Source: CBDHGY01 sp965263325 (lineage in GTDB: Bacteria > Pseudomonadota > Alphaproteobacteria > Caulobacterales > Hyphomonadaceae). Taken from it: a DNA stretch of 64,000 bases. The position numbers were made by a program, and so were the translations under genes. Shown piece by piece: positions 28,096 through 37,394 of the stretch. Where the stretch lies: assembly GCA_965263325.1 (NCBI GenBank), contig CBDHGY010000002.1, positions 558,001-622,000 on the forward strand, written 5' to 3'. The first letter of the stretch is position 1, and every line of letters starts with the position of its first letter. The notes under the pieces were generated by a model. That model saw nothing but the letters and a program-made list of their open reading frames with translations, ran no database searches and was not told the DNA's origin.

Positions 28096-29022
28096 ATGCC
28101 AAAGGTGTCGGTGATCATAATAAGTTACAATATGTCTCGAGAAATTCCTCGAACAGTTGAATCGTTTCTACCTCCTTATCAGCAGCGATTGGCATCGGAA
28201 GATGTGGAAATACTTGTTATGGAAAATGGCTCCACACAACCAATATCAAATTTTACCCGAGATAGATGGCCAAGTAATGTGAAATATATCGAGGTTCCGG
28301 ATGCGCAATCATCTCCGGCCCGAGCGCTCAACTTGGGAGCCAATATTGCTAGAGCACCAGTTGTCTGTCCTGTTATTGATGGCGCAAGAATGGCAAGCCC
28401 GGGTTTATTGGCTACTGGTTTGCAGGCACTCAACATGTTCGAGCGCACATTTGCAGCGTCTGTGGGGTTTCACCTTGGCCACAAGTTACAGCAACAAGCC
28501 ATCAAAGAAGGCTATAATAGAGATCTGGAAGATGCGCTGTTGCGCGATATACGATGGCCTACTGACGGGTACCGATTGTTTGAGATTGCTGCGCCGGGCG
28601 GTTCATCGCAATATACGTGGTTTGGCGCTTTAGCTGAATCCAACGCTCCATTGCTTCGTAAGTCGCTATATGAAGAATTAGGCGGATATGATGAAGCGTT
28701 TGATCTTCCTGGTGGCGGCTTGGTAAATCTTGATTTTCTTAGTCGCGCACTCGAACTTGATGATCTCGAATATGTATTATTGTTAGGAGAGGCAACATTT
28801 CATCAAATTCACGGTGGAGTAACAACATCTGCAGACATAGGAAAAACTGACGGCAGTGGTAGCTCAATATGGGACACCTATGTGCGCCAATATAAGGACA
28901 TTCGCGCGAAAAATTATTCCAAACCCATTCGTAAGCCAATTTTATTTGGGAAGTTTCCAGAAAAAGCGGCAAACATCGCCCAAAAAGGACTGACGCATCT
29001 AATAAATCACTCGTCAAAATGA
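28096..29022 (+). CDS. GT2-family glycosyltransferase
   Basis: A 308-residue GT-A enzyme. VSVIIISYNMSREIPRTVES is the GT2 N-terminal strand-helix, VMENGST follows, and the metal-binding region is replaced by VIDGARMASPG. A later GGYDEAFDLPGGG acidic segment probably supplies the catalytic base. It has no C-terminal membrane helices. It is co-directional with the very large glycosyltransferase 242 bases downstream. Confidence 0.8.
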   Translation: MPKVSVIIISYNMSREIPRTVESFLPPYQQRLASEDVEILVMENGSTQPISNFTRDRWPSNVKYIEVPDAQSSPARALNLGANIARAPVVCPVIDGARMASPGLLATGLQALNMFERTFAASVGFHLGHKLQQQAIKEGYNRDLEDALLRDIRWPTDGYRLFEIAAPGGSSQYTWFGALAESNAPLLRKSLYEELGGYDEAFDLPGGGLVNLDFLSRALELDDLEYVLLLGEATFHQIHGGVTTSADIGKTDGSGSSIWDTYVRQYKDIRAKNYSKPIRKPILFGKFPEKAANIAQKGLTHLINHSSK

Positions 29023-29263
29023 TGCGGTTAGCCCACCAGTTTCTTACAGATGTCTACTCTGTGTTACGGTCCCAATCACAGATTGTTATTCACAAAAACG
29101 CAATTTTTTGGACAAGAATGACATTTGTTTTACAAGTTTGCCATACCCCCGCCGACGAACATTGCGTTACAGAAGCAATTCTTCCGCAAGTTATATGTTG
29201 GAAATTGACTTTAGTTCGTTGGGAGCTACTGCTCTGCTACCAAGATTAGAGGGTAAACCAACA

Positions 29264-32200
29264 ATGAGTGATACTGGCAACGCGAGTCGGAAACCTCAGG
29301 AGCGCACTGTCGAAAGACTCTTCGATAACGCATTTTATATAATTCAAGAGCCAAATCGTTCGGTTTATTCAAAAGAGGAGAATCTAACTCATTATCTTCA
29401 AGAGGGCTGGAAGATGGGGCTGCAACCCGCAGCCTGGTTCGACGTTGGCTATTACTTAAACAGGAGCCCAGACGTTTCCGAGGCGAGCGTTGAGCCTTTT
29501 GGACACTATTTGAAGTACGGAATACTGGAAGGCCGCGCCCCGGGCCCCGAACAGAGTCTAGATGAAGAGAGTGCGAAACTATTGCAGTCTATTCAACCGT
29601 ATGACGCAAACTATCTCAATAAGATAGAGGAGTGGTTTGATGACGAGCACTATATTGAGCAACTACCCGTATGCCGATTGAATCATTGTGACCCAAAAAT
29701 GCACTATCTTTCGTTTGGTTGGAAGATGGGACTAAACCCCAACAAGTGGTTTGATGGCGCGTTTTACTTGGAACAATTCGAAGACGCTGAGGATTACCCC
29801 CATTCACCCTTCACTCACTTTCTTGAAATCGGCCGGTTTCAAGGTCGAGCGGCGAACAGTCAATATTTTGACTCTTCTCCCGTAGTTCCGGTGACGTACA
29901 GCGAGCAAGCAAATAGTATTAGGCCTCATTTTGACGAACAGTATTATATCGAACAAATGAGTGAAAAGGACCGGCTTGGATATGACCCACTTGCCCACTA
30001 TTGCGCGATTGGTTGGCGATTAGGCTTATGCCCAAACAGGTGGTTTGATCCAAAATTTTATGTAGGAATTAATTCAGATGTTAGGGAAAGTGTTATTGAG
30101 CCGCTATACCATTTTATCCGATGGGGGGTGCTAGAAGGACGACGCCCTAACCCTAACGACGAGTATCCAAGTTATATTCTCGGGGTTGATCAGGAAGTTC
30201 GTTCCTGCATTGCTGGAAAGTTCGACCCGTTACATTACGCCATACAAAAAGATGTGCCACAAAATAGTGATATTAAACTAATAGATCATTATATTAGTTT
30301 TGGCGAAGAACTCGGCCTCAGCCCATCTCCAGACTTCGACCCCCGCAAATACGTGGAACGTTACTATTGGGGCAATCGTCCAGCTAAAGGAGCTTTTTAC
30401 AATTATTTGCAACATGGCAAGCAAATGGGTTACGTCGCTTCTTCGCCGCGGATTGTTCTTAAACCCCTAAATAGAAATGAACTTCGAGAATTATACAGCG
30501 AACACATAGACATCGGCGACTACCAGAACAGGCACGAAGACTTAGCCAAGTTTGAGGGAGACTTATTAGATCATTTTATAATTTACGGTGAACAAGAGGG
30601 ACGAAGGCCATTCGCAAATTTCGATCCAGAGCAATATCGTAGCCAATTCATGCACTCTGCCGACAGCGACGGTCGTCCTTTAGAACACTATTTGAGATAT
30701 GGTCTACGCAATGGGTTTGAATCTGGACCCAATGCAAATTTAAATTACGATCCGAGTGCACGCGTCAACAAAACAAACACACTGCAGAGCTTTTTTCGCG
30801 CCCAATCAAAACATGACGATATCAATACAAGCCGAACACTTCTTGCTCAAAAAAAATTAGATATTCACTTCGTCATTCCTGATTTCACGAAAGGAAGCGG
30901 CGGCCATATGACGATATTCCGGATTATTAAATGGCTTGAATTTTTTGGTCACAAATTGTCTATCTGGATCCTTAACCCATCATTCCACGGCTCACCAGAA
31001 GAAGCCCGTGACACGATAATTAAATCATTCCAGCCAATTAAATCGAATATAAATTTTGTGTCGGATGCTTTAAGCGAGCAAGGAGGCGACATTCTGTTTG
31101 CGACTGCGTGGCAAACTTCAGCAACTGTGCGTTTGGCCGACAATTTTGGCAGGAAGTTTTACTTAATTCAAGACCATGAGACTGAGTTTTACCCAACCGG
31201 GACTGATTCCATGCTGTCGAAACTATCCTACCAGTGGGGTTTCGATTGTATTTGTGCCAGTCCATGGTTGGCGCAATTGATGAGCAATTACGGTTCCTGG
31301 GCGAGACCGTTTTGGTTGGCTTATGATCAAAACACTTACTCGCCGCCGTTAAGTAAGCGAGAAAATGGTGTTCCGCGACTCGCGGTTTATGCCCGTCATT
31401 TTACTGCAAGGCGCGCCGTGGAGCTCGTTGTATTAGCATTACAAGAACTTGCCTTAGAAGGCCTTCAGTTTCATGTGGACTTTTTCGGGGCCGACTATGA
31501 TGTTTCAACCTGCCCATTCTCTGCAACATCCCATGGTGTACTGTCGGAGATTGAGCTCGCAGAATTGTACAAAATGTGCGACATTGGGGTTTGTTTTTCT
31601 GCGACCAATTATTCCTTGGTGCCAAAAGAAATGATGGGGACGGGGCTCCCGGTTGTAGAACTAAATAGTCCTTGTTCTCAAGCAATTTATCCAGAAGATG
31701 CCGTGTTGAAAGTCGGACCGGATCCAGTCGAGATTGTGAACGGACTTCGTAATATTCTTACAAACGCCGAGATCCGAAAACAAATTAGTAGTAGCGGTCA
31801 AAGTTGGGCCAGCCAATTTACTTGGGGCCAATCCGCAAAGATGATTGAAGACGCGATTTATGAACGAATTGGAGAGCAAAAGGGCGAGGAAAAACCAACT
31901 ACAATTTTGGCAGCTAACACTTTTACTGATCCTCGCAACAAAAAGGCTACTGTGATTATCCCCACTTATAACGGAGGTGACCTACTTCTAGAGGTCTGTA
32001 ATCGCGTCCAGAGTCAATTGTCTCCTTGGCCTTTTGATGTGTTGATTATTGATAGTTCGTCTACAGATGGAACTTTCGAAACTCTAAAAGAACGCTTTCC
32101 GGAATTTCGTTTTATCCAAATTCCGCAGTCAGAGTTTTCTCATGGAAGAACGCGAAACTCAGCGATCTCGGAAACCGATACCGAGTTTGTTTGCTTTCTA

Positions 32201-32863
32201 ACCCAAGATGCGCTCCCAAACGATGATTATTGGCTCTACAATCTTGTAACAACGACCGAAGCCTACCCAAGTGCCGCCGGAAGTTTTGGACAGCACATCG
32301 CTCATGACAACGCAGAGGCTTTTACTAAACGAGACCTTGCTTTGTTCTTTCGCGAGTTCAATGAAGGACCTGTGCGTTTTCATCGTGGTATGAACAAGAC
32401 TTTGTGGAATTTGCAGGATCGACCGTATATCCAGAGGTTGCACTACTTTAGCGATAATAATTCCTGTTTACGTCGCTCTGTTTGGGAGCAGATTCCATAT
32501 CCTGATGTCGAATATGGTGAAGATCAGGCTTGGGCGTTGGAGATTATTCGAAGCGGTTTCGAAAAAATATACGCCCGATCCGCCATTGTTAAGCATTCTC
32601 ATGATTACGACTTGCAAGAAACTTTTGATCGGGCAAAAACAGAAGCGGACTTTTTCAAAAATTATTTTGGGTACGCTCTACTATCGGATAGCGAAACTTT
32701 GCAGACGTCTTTGAAAAACCGAAATCATCAAGATCGACTTTGGGCAGAAGAAAATAATCTGTCAGAGTCGGCGCTAGCATATAGAGTGAAACAGAACGAA
32801 GCGCATTTGCGCGGCTGGCTTGCTGGAACACTCGGCGAACCAAAAACGGATGGGAAATTTTAA
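29264..32863 (+). CDS. Giant repeat-bearing glycosyltransferase (WsaF-like GT4 plus GT2)
   Basis: A 1199-residue protein in three parts. Residues ~18-500 are ten ~40-residue modules with a WFD..YYL core, a central HYL, and an alternating end of KMGL-P or EGR-P. Residues ~530-870 resemble the WsaF-type rhamnosyltransferase fold (HFVIPDFTKGSGGHMTIFR near 533, then LIQDHE and a SLVPKEMMGTGLPVVE donor site). Residues ~893-1199 are a GT2 domain (VIIPTYNGG, LIIDSSSTDGT, TQDALP) of rhamnosyltransferase style. I start at 29264 because GAGGG precedes it and the upstream in-frame extension (from 29108) lacks domain features. With RmlABCD encoded nearby, rhamnose transfer is a reasonable inference. Confidence 0.87.
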   Translation: MSDTGNASRKPQERTVERLFDNAFYIIQEPNRSVYSKEENLTHYLQEGWKMGLQPAAWFDVGYYLNRSPDVSEASVEPFGHYLKYGILEGRAPGPEQSLDEESAKLLQSIQPYDANYLNKIEEWFDDEHYIEQLPVCRLNHCDPKMHYLSFGWKMGLNPNKWFDGAFYLEQFEDAEDYPHSPFTHFLEIGRFQGRAANSQYFDSSPVVPVTYSEQANSIRPHFDEQYYIEQMSEKDRLGYDPLAHYCAIGWRLGLCPNRWFDPKFYVGINSDVRESVIEPLYHFIRWGVLEGRRPNPNDEYPSYILGVDQEVRSCIAGKFDPLHYAIQKDVPQNSDIKLIDHYISFGEELGLSPSPDFDPRKYVERYYWGNRPAKGAFYNYLQHGKQMGYVASSPRIVLKPLNRNELRELYSEHIDIGDYQNRHEDLAKFEGDLLDHFIIYGEQEGRRPFANFDPEQYRSQFMHSADSDGRPLEHYLRYGLRNGFESGPNANLNYDPSARVNKTNTLQSFFRAQSKHDDINTSRTLLAQKKLDIHFVIPDFTKGSGGHMTIFRIIKWLEFFGHKLSIWILNPSFHGSPEEARDTIIKSFQPIKSNINFVSDALSEQGGDILFATAWQTSATVRLADNFGRKFYLIQDHETEFYPTGTDSMLSKLSYQWGFDCICASPWLAQLMSNYGSWARPFWLAYDQNTYSPPLSKRENGVPRLAVYARHFTARRAVELVVLALQELALEGLQFHVDFFGADYDVSTCPFSATSHGVLSEIELAELYKMCDIGVCFSATNYSLVPKEMMGTGLPVVELNSPCSQAIYPEDAVLKVGPDPVEIVNGLRNILTNAEIRKQISSSGQSWASQFTWGQSAKMIEDAIYERIGEQKGEEKPTTILAANTFTDPRNKKATVIIPTYNGGDLLLEVCNRVQSQLSPWPFDVLIIDSSSTDGTFETLKERFPEFRFIQIPQSEFSHGRTRNSAISETDTEFVCFLTQDALPNDDYWLYNLVTTTEAYPSAAGSFGQHIAHDNAEAFTKRDLALFFREFNEGPVRFHRGMNKTLWNLQDRPYIQRLHYFSDNNSCLRRSVWEQIPYPDVEYGEDQAWALEIIRSGFEKIYARSAIVKHSHDYDLQETFDRAKTEADFFKNYFGYALLSDSETLQTSLKNRNHQDRLWAEENNLSESALAYRVKQNEAHLRGWLAGTLGEPKTDGKF
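29318..30728 (+). repeat. Ten alternating ~40-residue coding repeats
   Basis: Ten tandem modules within the 1199-residue glycosyltransferase. Seven or so keep an aromatic-Phe-Asp start (WFD or FD) followed by a Tyr/Phe-rich turn, and all but one keep HY or HF near the middle. Module ends alternate: odd ones resemble G-W-K-M-G-L, even ones resemble E-G-R-x-P, so the repeating unit may be a pair. At the DNA level the copies are divergent, so this is an old protein repeat and not a recent tandem duplication. Confidence 0.8.
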
Positions 32864-32882
32864 TTTCCCAGCATTTATGCTG
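32852..32882. terminator. Twin palindromes across the stop codon
   Basis: Two adjacent perfect inverted repeats: GGGAAATT-TT-AATTTCCC at 32852-32869, spanning the TAA stop, and CAGCAT-TT-ATGCTG at 32869-32882. Both could form tight hairpins in the transcript of the giant glycosyltransferase gene. The classical T-run is missing, so termination strength is uncertain. Confidence 0.45.
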
Positions 32883-33032
32883 AAAATTCGCTCCTGCACA
32901 ATAAATACATGAATATGAAGCGCGCAGAATCAGCGTGTTTTACCAATTCGTTCTACATTTTGATTTGCCTATATTTGTTTTGAACCAGTTCGGGTTGTAA
33001 GCTGAGAACGCCAAAATAGAAAGGACGGAGAT

Positions 33033-34457
33033 TTGGAAAGAGCGATCATATTTGTACTTGGTATGCATCGCTCCGGAACCTCGTTGCTGTCCCAGATACT
33101 GGGGCACAAAATAGGAGGTTTTCCCGATAAGCTGATCGGCGCAAATAAGGACAATCCGGCAGGTCATTGGGAGCCGGAAGAAATGGTTCGCATAAACAAT
33201 CTTCTTCTAGCGCATTCAAATCGATTTTGGGCCGATCCGAAACCACTTGAAAAATTTTGGGCAACAAATCCGAAGGTTGTTGATTTAGAAGAAACTGCTC
33301 GCACGTGGTTGCTCCAACAGATGGAAAAAAATCCGGTTATCGTACTAAAGGATCCGCGGCTGTCACTGGTGCTACCTTTCTGGCATAATCTACTAGCGGA
33401 CTTAAGCAGGATTGCTTATCACTTCGTTGGTTGTCGCCATCCATACGAGGTCGCATTATCCTTAAACACTAGAGACAATATTAGCATAGACCATGGGTTA
33501 TCACTGTGGAATACCTACATGTTGTTTGCTGAAAAACACACCCGCGGACATAAAAGAGCACTCATCCATTATGATGAGTTGATCTCCGATACGCGAAGAA
33601 CTCTTGGGAGCGCTCTTCGACAAGCCGATATCAGTGTGCGTTCAGTCGACAAAGTTATTTCGGATGATATGCGTTCCCTTGTCGTTCCATCGCTAAAGCG
33701 CCAATCGGCAAGAGAAGCAGTCGAGTTGAACGCAAGTCAAAACTCAATAACCTCAAAGTTATATAAGCAACTGAAGAGGGACGGCTTCAATTGTTCCGAT
33801 CGATATTTTGAAACAACTTTGAATAACTGGATAGGCATTTACAATGAAATGGATGTAGGGGCGGGTGCATCTCAAATTGTCAAGGAAATGCCAGCATGGA
33901 ACGAGTTTAAGGCTAATTACACTTTAGAGCATTTTGGTGACCTAACGACGTCCATTCAGTATATGGAACTAGCTATTTTAGCCGCACCAAAGAAAGTGCG
34001 GTATTTGCACAGACTTATTGATTTGTATATGTCTGCAAATGAACTTGAAAAGGCACTGAATATAACGGCGCGCGCTATTGAAATTGATCCAGATGCAGAC
34101 TGGGTATATATTCGACAGTCGCAAATCTATTGGCAAACAAAGAATTTCGCAGCTGCTGAACTGGCCGCAAAATTAGCGGTAGATCTTGCTCCATATCGAG
34201 CAAAAAATTGGGTTCACCTGGGAAACATATTTTTGAAGTCTAACAAACTATCGGAAGCGCTAACATCATCCGATGAAGCGCTACAGATTGATCAGAATTT
34301 TGTATCAGCCTTTGTGTTGCGTTCACAGGTGCTGGCAAAAAGAAACGAATTAGCCGATGCTATTAAAGCAGCTAGACACGCAGCTCGATTGGCACCCCAA
34401 AGGCTAGATTTAAGTCAACATTTGTTTCGGTTAGAAAAAAAACATAATTGTGTGTAG
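33033..34457 (+). CDS. Sulfotransferase with C-terminal TPR domain
   Basis: A 474-residue protein starting at TTG, with AAGGA 7 bases upstream. The N-terminal half is a sulfotransferase: GMHRSGTSLL is the phosphosulfate loop at 10-19, KDPRLSLVLPFW follows, then GCRHPYEVALSL as the 3'-phosphate region. Residues ~305-470 form at least four TPR-like helix pairs (ALNITARAIEIDPDADW and ALTSSDEALQIDQNFV mark repeats). TPRs may bind a partner enzyme or protein acceptor. The N-terminal domain closely resembles that of the sulfotransferase-glycosyltransferase fusion at 50465 (DNP(A/E)G(H/Y)WE block). Confidence 0.85.
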   Translation: MERAIIFVLGMHRSGTSLLSQILGHKIGGFPDKLIGANKDNPAGHWEPEEMVRINNLLLAHSNRFWADPKPLEKFWATNPKVVDLEETARTWLLQQMEKNPVIVLKDPRLSLVLPFWHNLLADLSRIAYHFVGCRHPYEVALSLNTRDNISIDHGLSLWNTYMLFAEKHTRGHKRALIHYDELISDTRRTLGSALRQADISVRSVDKVISDDMRSLVVPSLKRQSAREAVELNASQNSITSKLYKQLKRDGFNCSDRYFETTLNNWIGIYNEMDVGAGASQIVKEMPAWNEFKANYTLEHFGDLTTSIQYMELAILAAPKKVRYLHRLIDLYMSANELEKALNITARAIEIDPDADWVYIRQSQIYWQTKNFAAAELAAKLAVDLAPYRAKNWVHLGNIFLKSNKLSEALTSSDEALQIDQNFVSAFVLRSQVLAKRNELADAIKAARHAARLAPQRLDLSQHLFRLEKKHNCV

Positions 34458-34531
34458 ACAATCCTCCGACTGATTTACCGGAATAGGCTTCGTCTGTACC
34501 ATCGGATTGCACCGCACACTTTGCGAGACGT

Positions 34532-34549
34532 AAACTGCTTTTGCAGTTT
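34532..34549 (+). terminator. Perfect stem-loop downstream of sulfotransferase-TPR gene
   Basis: AAACTGC-TTTT-GCAGTTT, a 7-bp perfect stem with a 4-base loop, lies 74 bases after the stop of the sulfotransferase-TPR gene. It is followed by C and mixed bases, not a T-run, although the stem itself ends in TTT. Possible terminator of the upstream transcript. Confidence 0.4.
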
Positions 34550-34651
34550 CACTATATTGGAGAATAAAGGCGTATTGATTGCAAAAAGTTACAAATGAAC
34601 TATGCAATTCATTTTGGTTCCAAATTTTGACACTAACAGTAAGGTCAGTAG

Positions 34652-35413
34652 TTGAATAATCAAACTATAATTCTTTGTGCTACTCAACGTTGTGGATCTA
34701 CGCTAGTAGTGGAGGACATGCGCAATTCTGGACAGCTTGGGAATCCGGAAGAGTGGTTTATCTCATGGGACCCTGATAATTCTACACGAAACTGGCAGGA
34801 GCAGTTAACTGGAGTTCTCGATCGCGCGACCGATTCGTTCGGTACAGCAGCAGTTAAGGTGATGGCAAATCAATTACCGAGTATTGATCGTTGTTTGTCA
34901 GGCCAATCTGAAGCAACTCCTCAATTTGATAATTTTTATAAAGCGTTTTCCAAGGCTATATGGATCCGTCTCTTTCGGGGGAATGTTGTTTATCAGTCAA
35001 TTTCGAGAATCATGTCCAGGCAAACAGGAATAAACCATGCAACAAAGTCTCTGAACGAAGAACATTTTGCGGGTAACTTATTAAAAGGATACGCGGATGA
35101 CTACAATGACGGGACCAAGTACAGTTTCAACGAAATCCTGAAAGAAATAGTCGCTATAAATATTGAAAATCTAGTTTGGCAAGATTTTTTCGATAGGCAT
35201 TTAATAAAGCCGCTCGAATTGCAATATGAATATGTATCAAACGACAAGGATATGAAGCACATTGATCAAATGGGTGCATTAATTAACCGGCATCATCTTC
35301 AAAAACTTCCTCGTAAAATGGTCAAACTAGGAAACCAAACAAATGATGAATGGTATCATCGGTTTATGTCCGATATGGTTGGGTGCCGATTTCGTGGATT
35401 TGAGATTAAATAG
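34652..35413 (+). CDS. Stf0-type sulfotransferase
   Basis: A 253-residue protein with the Stf0 signature (Stf0 is mycobacterial trehalose 2-sulfotransferase): CATQRCGSTLV at residues 9-19, then GNPEEWF, and WIRLFRGNVVYQSIS in the PAPS region. It starts at TTG with AAGG 7 bases upstream. The acceptor is unlikely to be trehalose specifically; a sugar of the local glycan is a fair guess. It is a separate transcription unit or follows the hairpin at 34532. Confidence 0.85.
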   Translation: MNNQTIILCATQRCGSTLVVEDMRNSGQLGNPEEWFISWDPDNSTRNWQEQLTGVLDRATDSFGTAAVKVMANQLPSIDRCLSGQSEATPQFDNFYKAFSKAIWIRLFRGNVVYQSISRIMSRQTGINHATKSLNEEHFAGNLLKGYADDYNDGTKYSFNEILKEIVAINIENLVWQDFFDRHLIKPLELQYEYVSNDKDMKHIDQMGALINRHHLQKLPRKMVKLGNQTNDEWYHRFMSDMVGCRFRGFEIK

Positions 35414-35465
35414 CAAACCGTTTCGGTTTTAGAAAAGCTGATAAAAGACATTTTAGGAGTGCGAT

Positions 35466-36164
35466 ATGCCGAAAAAAGGACACGGTTCGAATTCGGACTC
35501 GAATTTCGAAATTGATGGTGCCTTTATTAGTGCCACTAAAAAAATTGCGAGGAGGTGGGCGGATACACCTTATTATGATGCGGTTGAAAAAACGGCTAGG
35601 AACCAGTGGAAAAATCTTATTCTACCTTTTTTGCACGGGTATACTACTGATTTCTCTCATGTTCTTGAACTTGCACCGGGACACGGTCGTATTACCGAAA
35701 TACTTCTAAGTGAAGCGCAAAGTGTAACTGCTATCGATGTGAACAGCGAGAACATTCAGTTCTGCCGTGAAAGATTTGGAGATAATCCCAAATTAAAGTT
35801 GGCGGAAAATAACGGGGTCACACTAGAAATGGTGGAAGATGAGACAATCAGCTTTGTTTTCTGTTTCGACTCCATGGTTCATTTTGATAGCGATGTTGTC
35901 AGAGCGTATCTTCGAGAATTTTATCGTATCATGAACCACGGGGCTACGTGTTTTCTGCATCACTCTAATTTGGATAAAAACCCCGGCGGAGATTTCCAAA
36001 AAAATATTCATGCACGGAACTTTATGACCGTCGAGTTGATGTCACACTATGCTCAAAAAGAAGGGCTTCAAGTTTTGAAACAAGAAGTACTTGATTGGGG
36101 GCGCGGCGACAAAATGGTGCGCAGCTTAGATGGATTTACGCTACTCCTAAAGCCAGGTGCTTAA
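35466..36164 (+). CDS. Class I SAM-dependent methyltransferase
   Basis: A 232-residue Rossmann-fold methyltransferase. LELAPGHGRITE is motif I, TAIDVNSEN holds the acidic ribose-binding residue, and FCFDSMVHFD is motif IV. Ribosome site AGGAG precedes the ATG. Co-directional with the Stf0-type gene 52 bases upstream, so probably in the same operon and modifying the same product. The substrate is not readable. Confidence 0.85.
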   Translation: MPKKGHGSNSDSNFEIDGAFISATKKIARRWADTPYYDAVEKTARNQWKNLILPFLHGYTTDFSHVLELAPGHGRITEILLSEAQSVTAIDVNSENIQFCRERFGDNPKLKLAENNGVTLEMVEDETISFVFCFDSMVHFDSDVVRAYLREFYRIMNHGATCFLHHSNLDKNPGGDFQKNIHARNFMTVELMSHYAQKEGLQVLKQEVLDWGRGDKMVRSLDGFTLLLKPGA

Positions 36165-36196
36165 ACAGGTAGATTAATGCGTTTGTTAAAGATGAC

Positions 36197-36223
36197 TGAT
36201 GTGCCCCTAGAACGGTAGACGCC
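36197..36223 (+). repeat. Left terminal inverted repeat of the IS
   Basis: 27 bases matching the complement of 37395-37421: 11 identical outer bases (TGATGTGCCCC), a poorly matched 7-base middle, and 9 identical inner bases (GTAGACGCC). Confidence 0.85.
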
Positions 36224-36303
36224 TTGCAGGGTAAAACTGGAAGCAAGGAGTATGGGCCCTTGTCGGGACGGATCAGATTACAGAAGAGTTCAAGCGCGAG
36301 GCG

Positions 36304-36531
36304 GTGGCACAGGTTACGGAGCGCGGTCACAGCGTCACATCGGTCGCCAAGCGGATCGGGGTGAGCAGCAAGTCACTGTATGATTGGGTAAAACAGTTCG
36401 GGGATACGCCGGACAAGAGCCGGGAAGATGCTGCCGAGATCAAGCGGCTCAAGGCAGAGTTCAAGCGTGTGACCGAGGAGCGCAACATTCTAAAAAAGGC
36501 AACGGCGTACTTCGCCAAAGACCACAGTTGA
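36304..36531 (+). CDS. IS3 transposase OrfA (DNA-binding part)
   Basis: Helix-turn-helix protein: VTSVAKRIGVSSKSLYDWVKQF is the DNA-binding helix pair, and EIKRLKAEFKRVTEERNILKKA is a leucine-zipper-like coil. The frame is open upstream to 36235 and encodes the conserved IxEEFKREA lead-in, but there is no ATG, GTG or TTG until the GTG at 36304. A TTG at 36260 lies in the neighbouring frame and would read MSG-like, so a small indel may have damaged the true start. If so, the element may no longer be autonomous. Confidence 0.75.
   Translation: MAQVTERGHSVTSVAKRIGVSSKSLYDWVKQFGDTPDKSREDAAEIKRLKAEFKRVTEERNILKKATAYFAKDHS
36492..36498 (+). promoter_or_regulatory. -1 ribosomal frameshift site A-AAA-AAG
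   Basis: In the OrfA frame the codons read CTA AAA AAG, giving the classical slippery heptamer A-AAA-AAG. A -1 slip here leads directly into the OrfB frame (KKGNGVLRQRPQLKYAF), which would make the OrfAB transposase, as is known for IS3-family elements. Confidence 0.8.
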
Positions 36532-37394
36532 AGTACGCCTTTATCAAGGACCACCGCACGGAGTTTTCGGTGCGGGCGATGTGCCGTGTGCTCGGGGTTC
36601 ATTTCAGCGGGTTCTATGCGTGGCTGAAGGCGGGCTTGAAGCCGCAGGCTAAACGCCGCCGTCACCTGACAGGACTGATCAAGCAGTCATGGCTTGAGAG
36701 CGGATGTGTGTATGGCTATCGCAAGGTCCATCATGACCTGCTCAGCCTTGGTGAGCGCTGCGCTGAGAACACCGTGGCGAGGCTCATGCAGGCGGAGGGT
36801 TTGCGCGCGCAGATTGGCTACAAGCGCCGTCCCGGCAAGTATGGAAGCAAGCCATCGATTGTTGCCGCCAACCAACTAAAGCAATCGTTTGATGTCGGCG
36901 CGCCGGATCAGGTCTGGGTCACCGACATCACATATATCCGCACGCACGAAGGCTGGCTCTACCTGGCGGTCGTGATTGATCTGTATGCACGTAAAGTCGT
37001 TGGCTTGTCCATGCATTCGCGGATGCATGCGTCTCTCGTGCTGAACGCACTGCTGATGGCTGTCTGGCGGCGCAAACCGAAGGGCAAGGTCATAATCCAC
37101 TCAGACCAGGGATCACAGTTTACCAGCCAGGAATGGGGTGACTTCCTGAAGGATCACAATCTGGACGCCAGCATGAGCAGACGTGGTAATTGCTACGACA
37201 ATGCTGTTGCCGAGAGCTTCTTCGCCTCCCTCAAGACCGAGCGGATCAGGCGAAAGATATACAAAACGAGGCAAAAGGCCCGACAGGATGTGTTCGATTA
37301 TATCGAGCTGTTCTACAATCCAAAACGCAGGCATGCTAAGAATGGGATGCTGTCGCCCGCAGAGTTCGAACAGACGGCAATCATGAAGACGTGA
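36528..37394 (+). CDS. IS3 transposase OrfB (DDE integrase part)
   Basis: The catalytic half of the transposase, made mainly as an OrfAB fusion by the frameshift at 36492; its frame is open from 36384. From LKYAFIKDHRTEFS it has the HTH_21-type segment, then the rve integrase core: first Asp in VWVTDITYI, second in IHSDQGSQF, and Glu in NAVAESFFASLKTE. All three DDE residues are intact. The protein ends normally (FYNPKRRHAKNGMLSPAEFE). The C-terminal domain is full length for the family. Confidence 0.9.
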   Translation: MKYAFIKDHRTEFSVRAMCRVLGVHFSGFYAWLKAGLKPQAKRRRHLTGLIKQSWLESGCVYGYRKVHHDLLSLGERCAENTVARLMQAEGLRAQIGYKRRPGKYGSKPSIVAANQLKQSFDVGAPDQVWVTDITYIRTHEGWLYLAVVIDLYARKVVGLSMHSRMHASLVLNALLMAVWRRKPKGKVIIHSDQGSQFTSQEWGDFLKDHNLDASMSRRGNCYDNAVAESFFASLKTERIRRKIYKTRQKARQDVFDYIELFYNPKRRHAKNGMLSPAEFEQTAIMKT

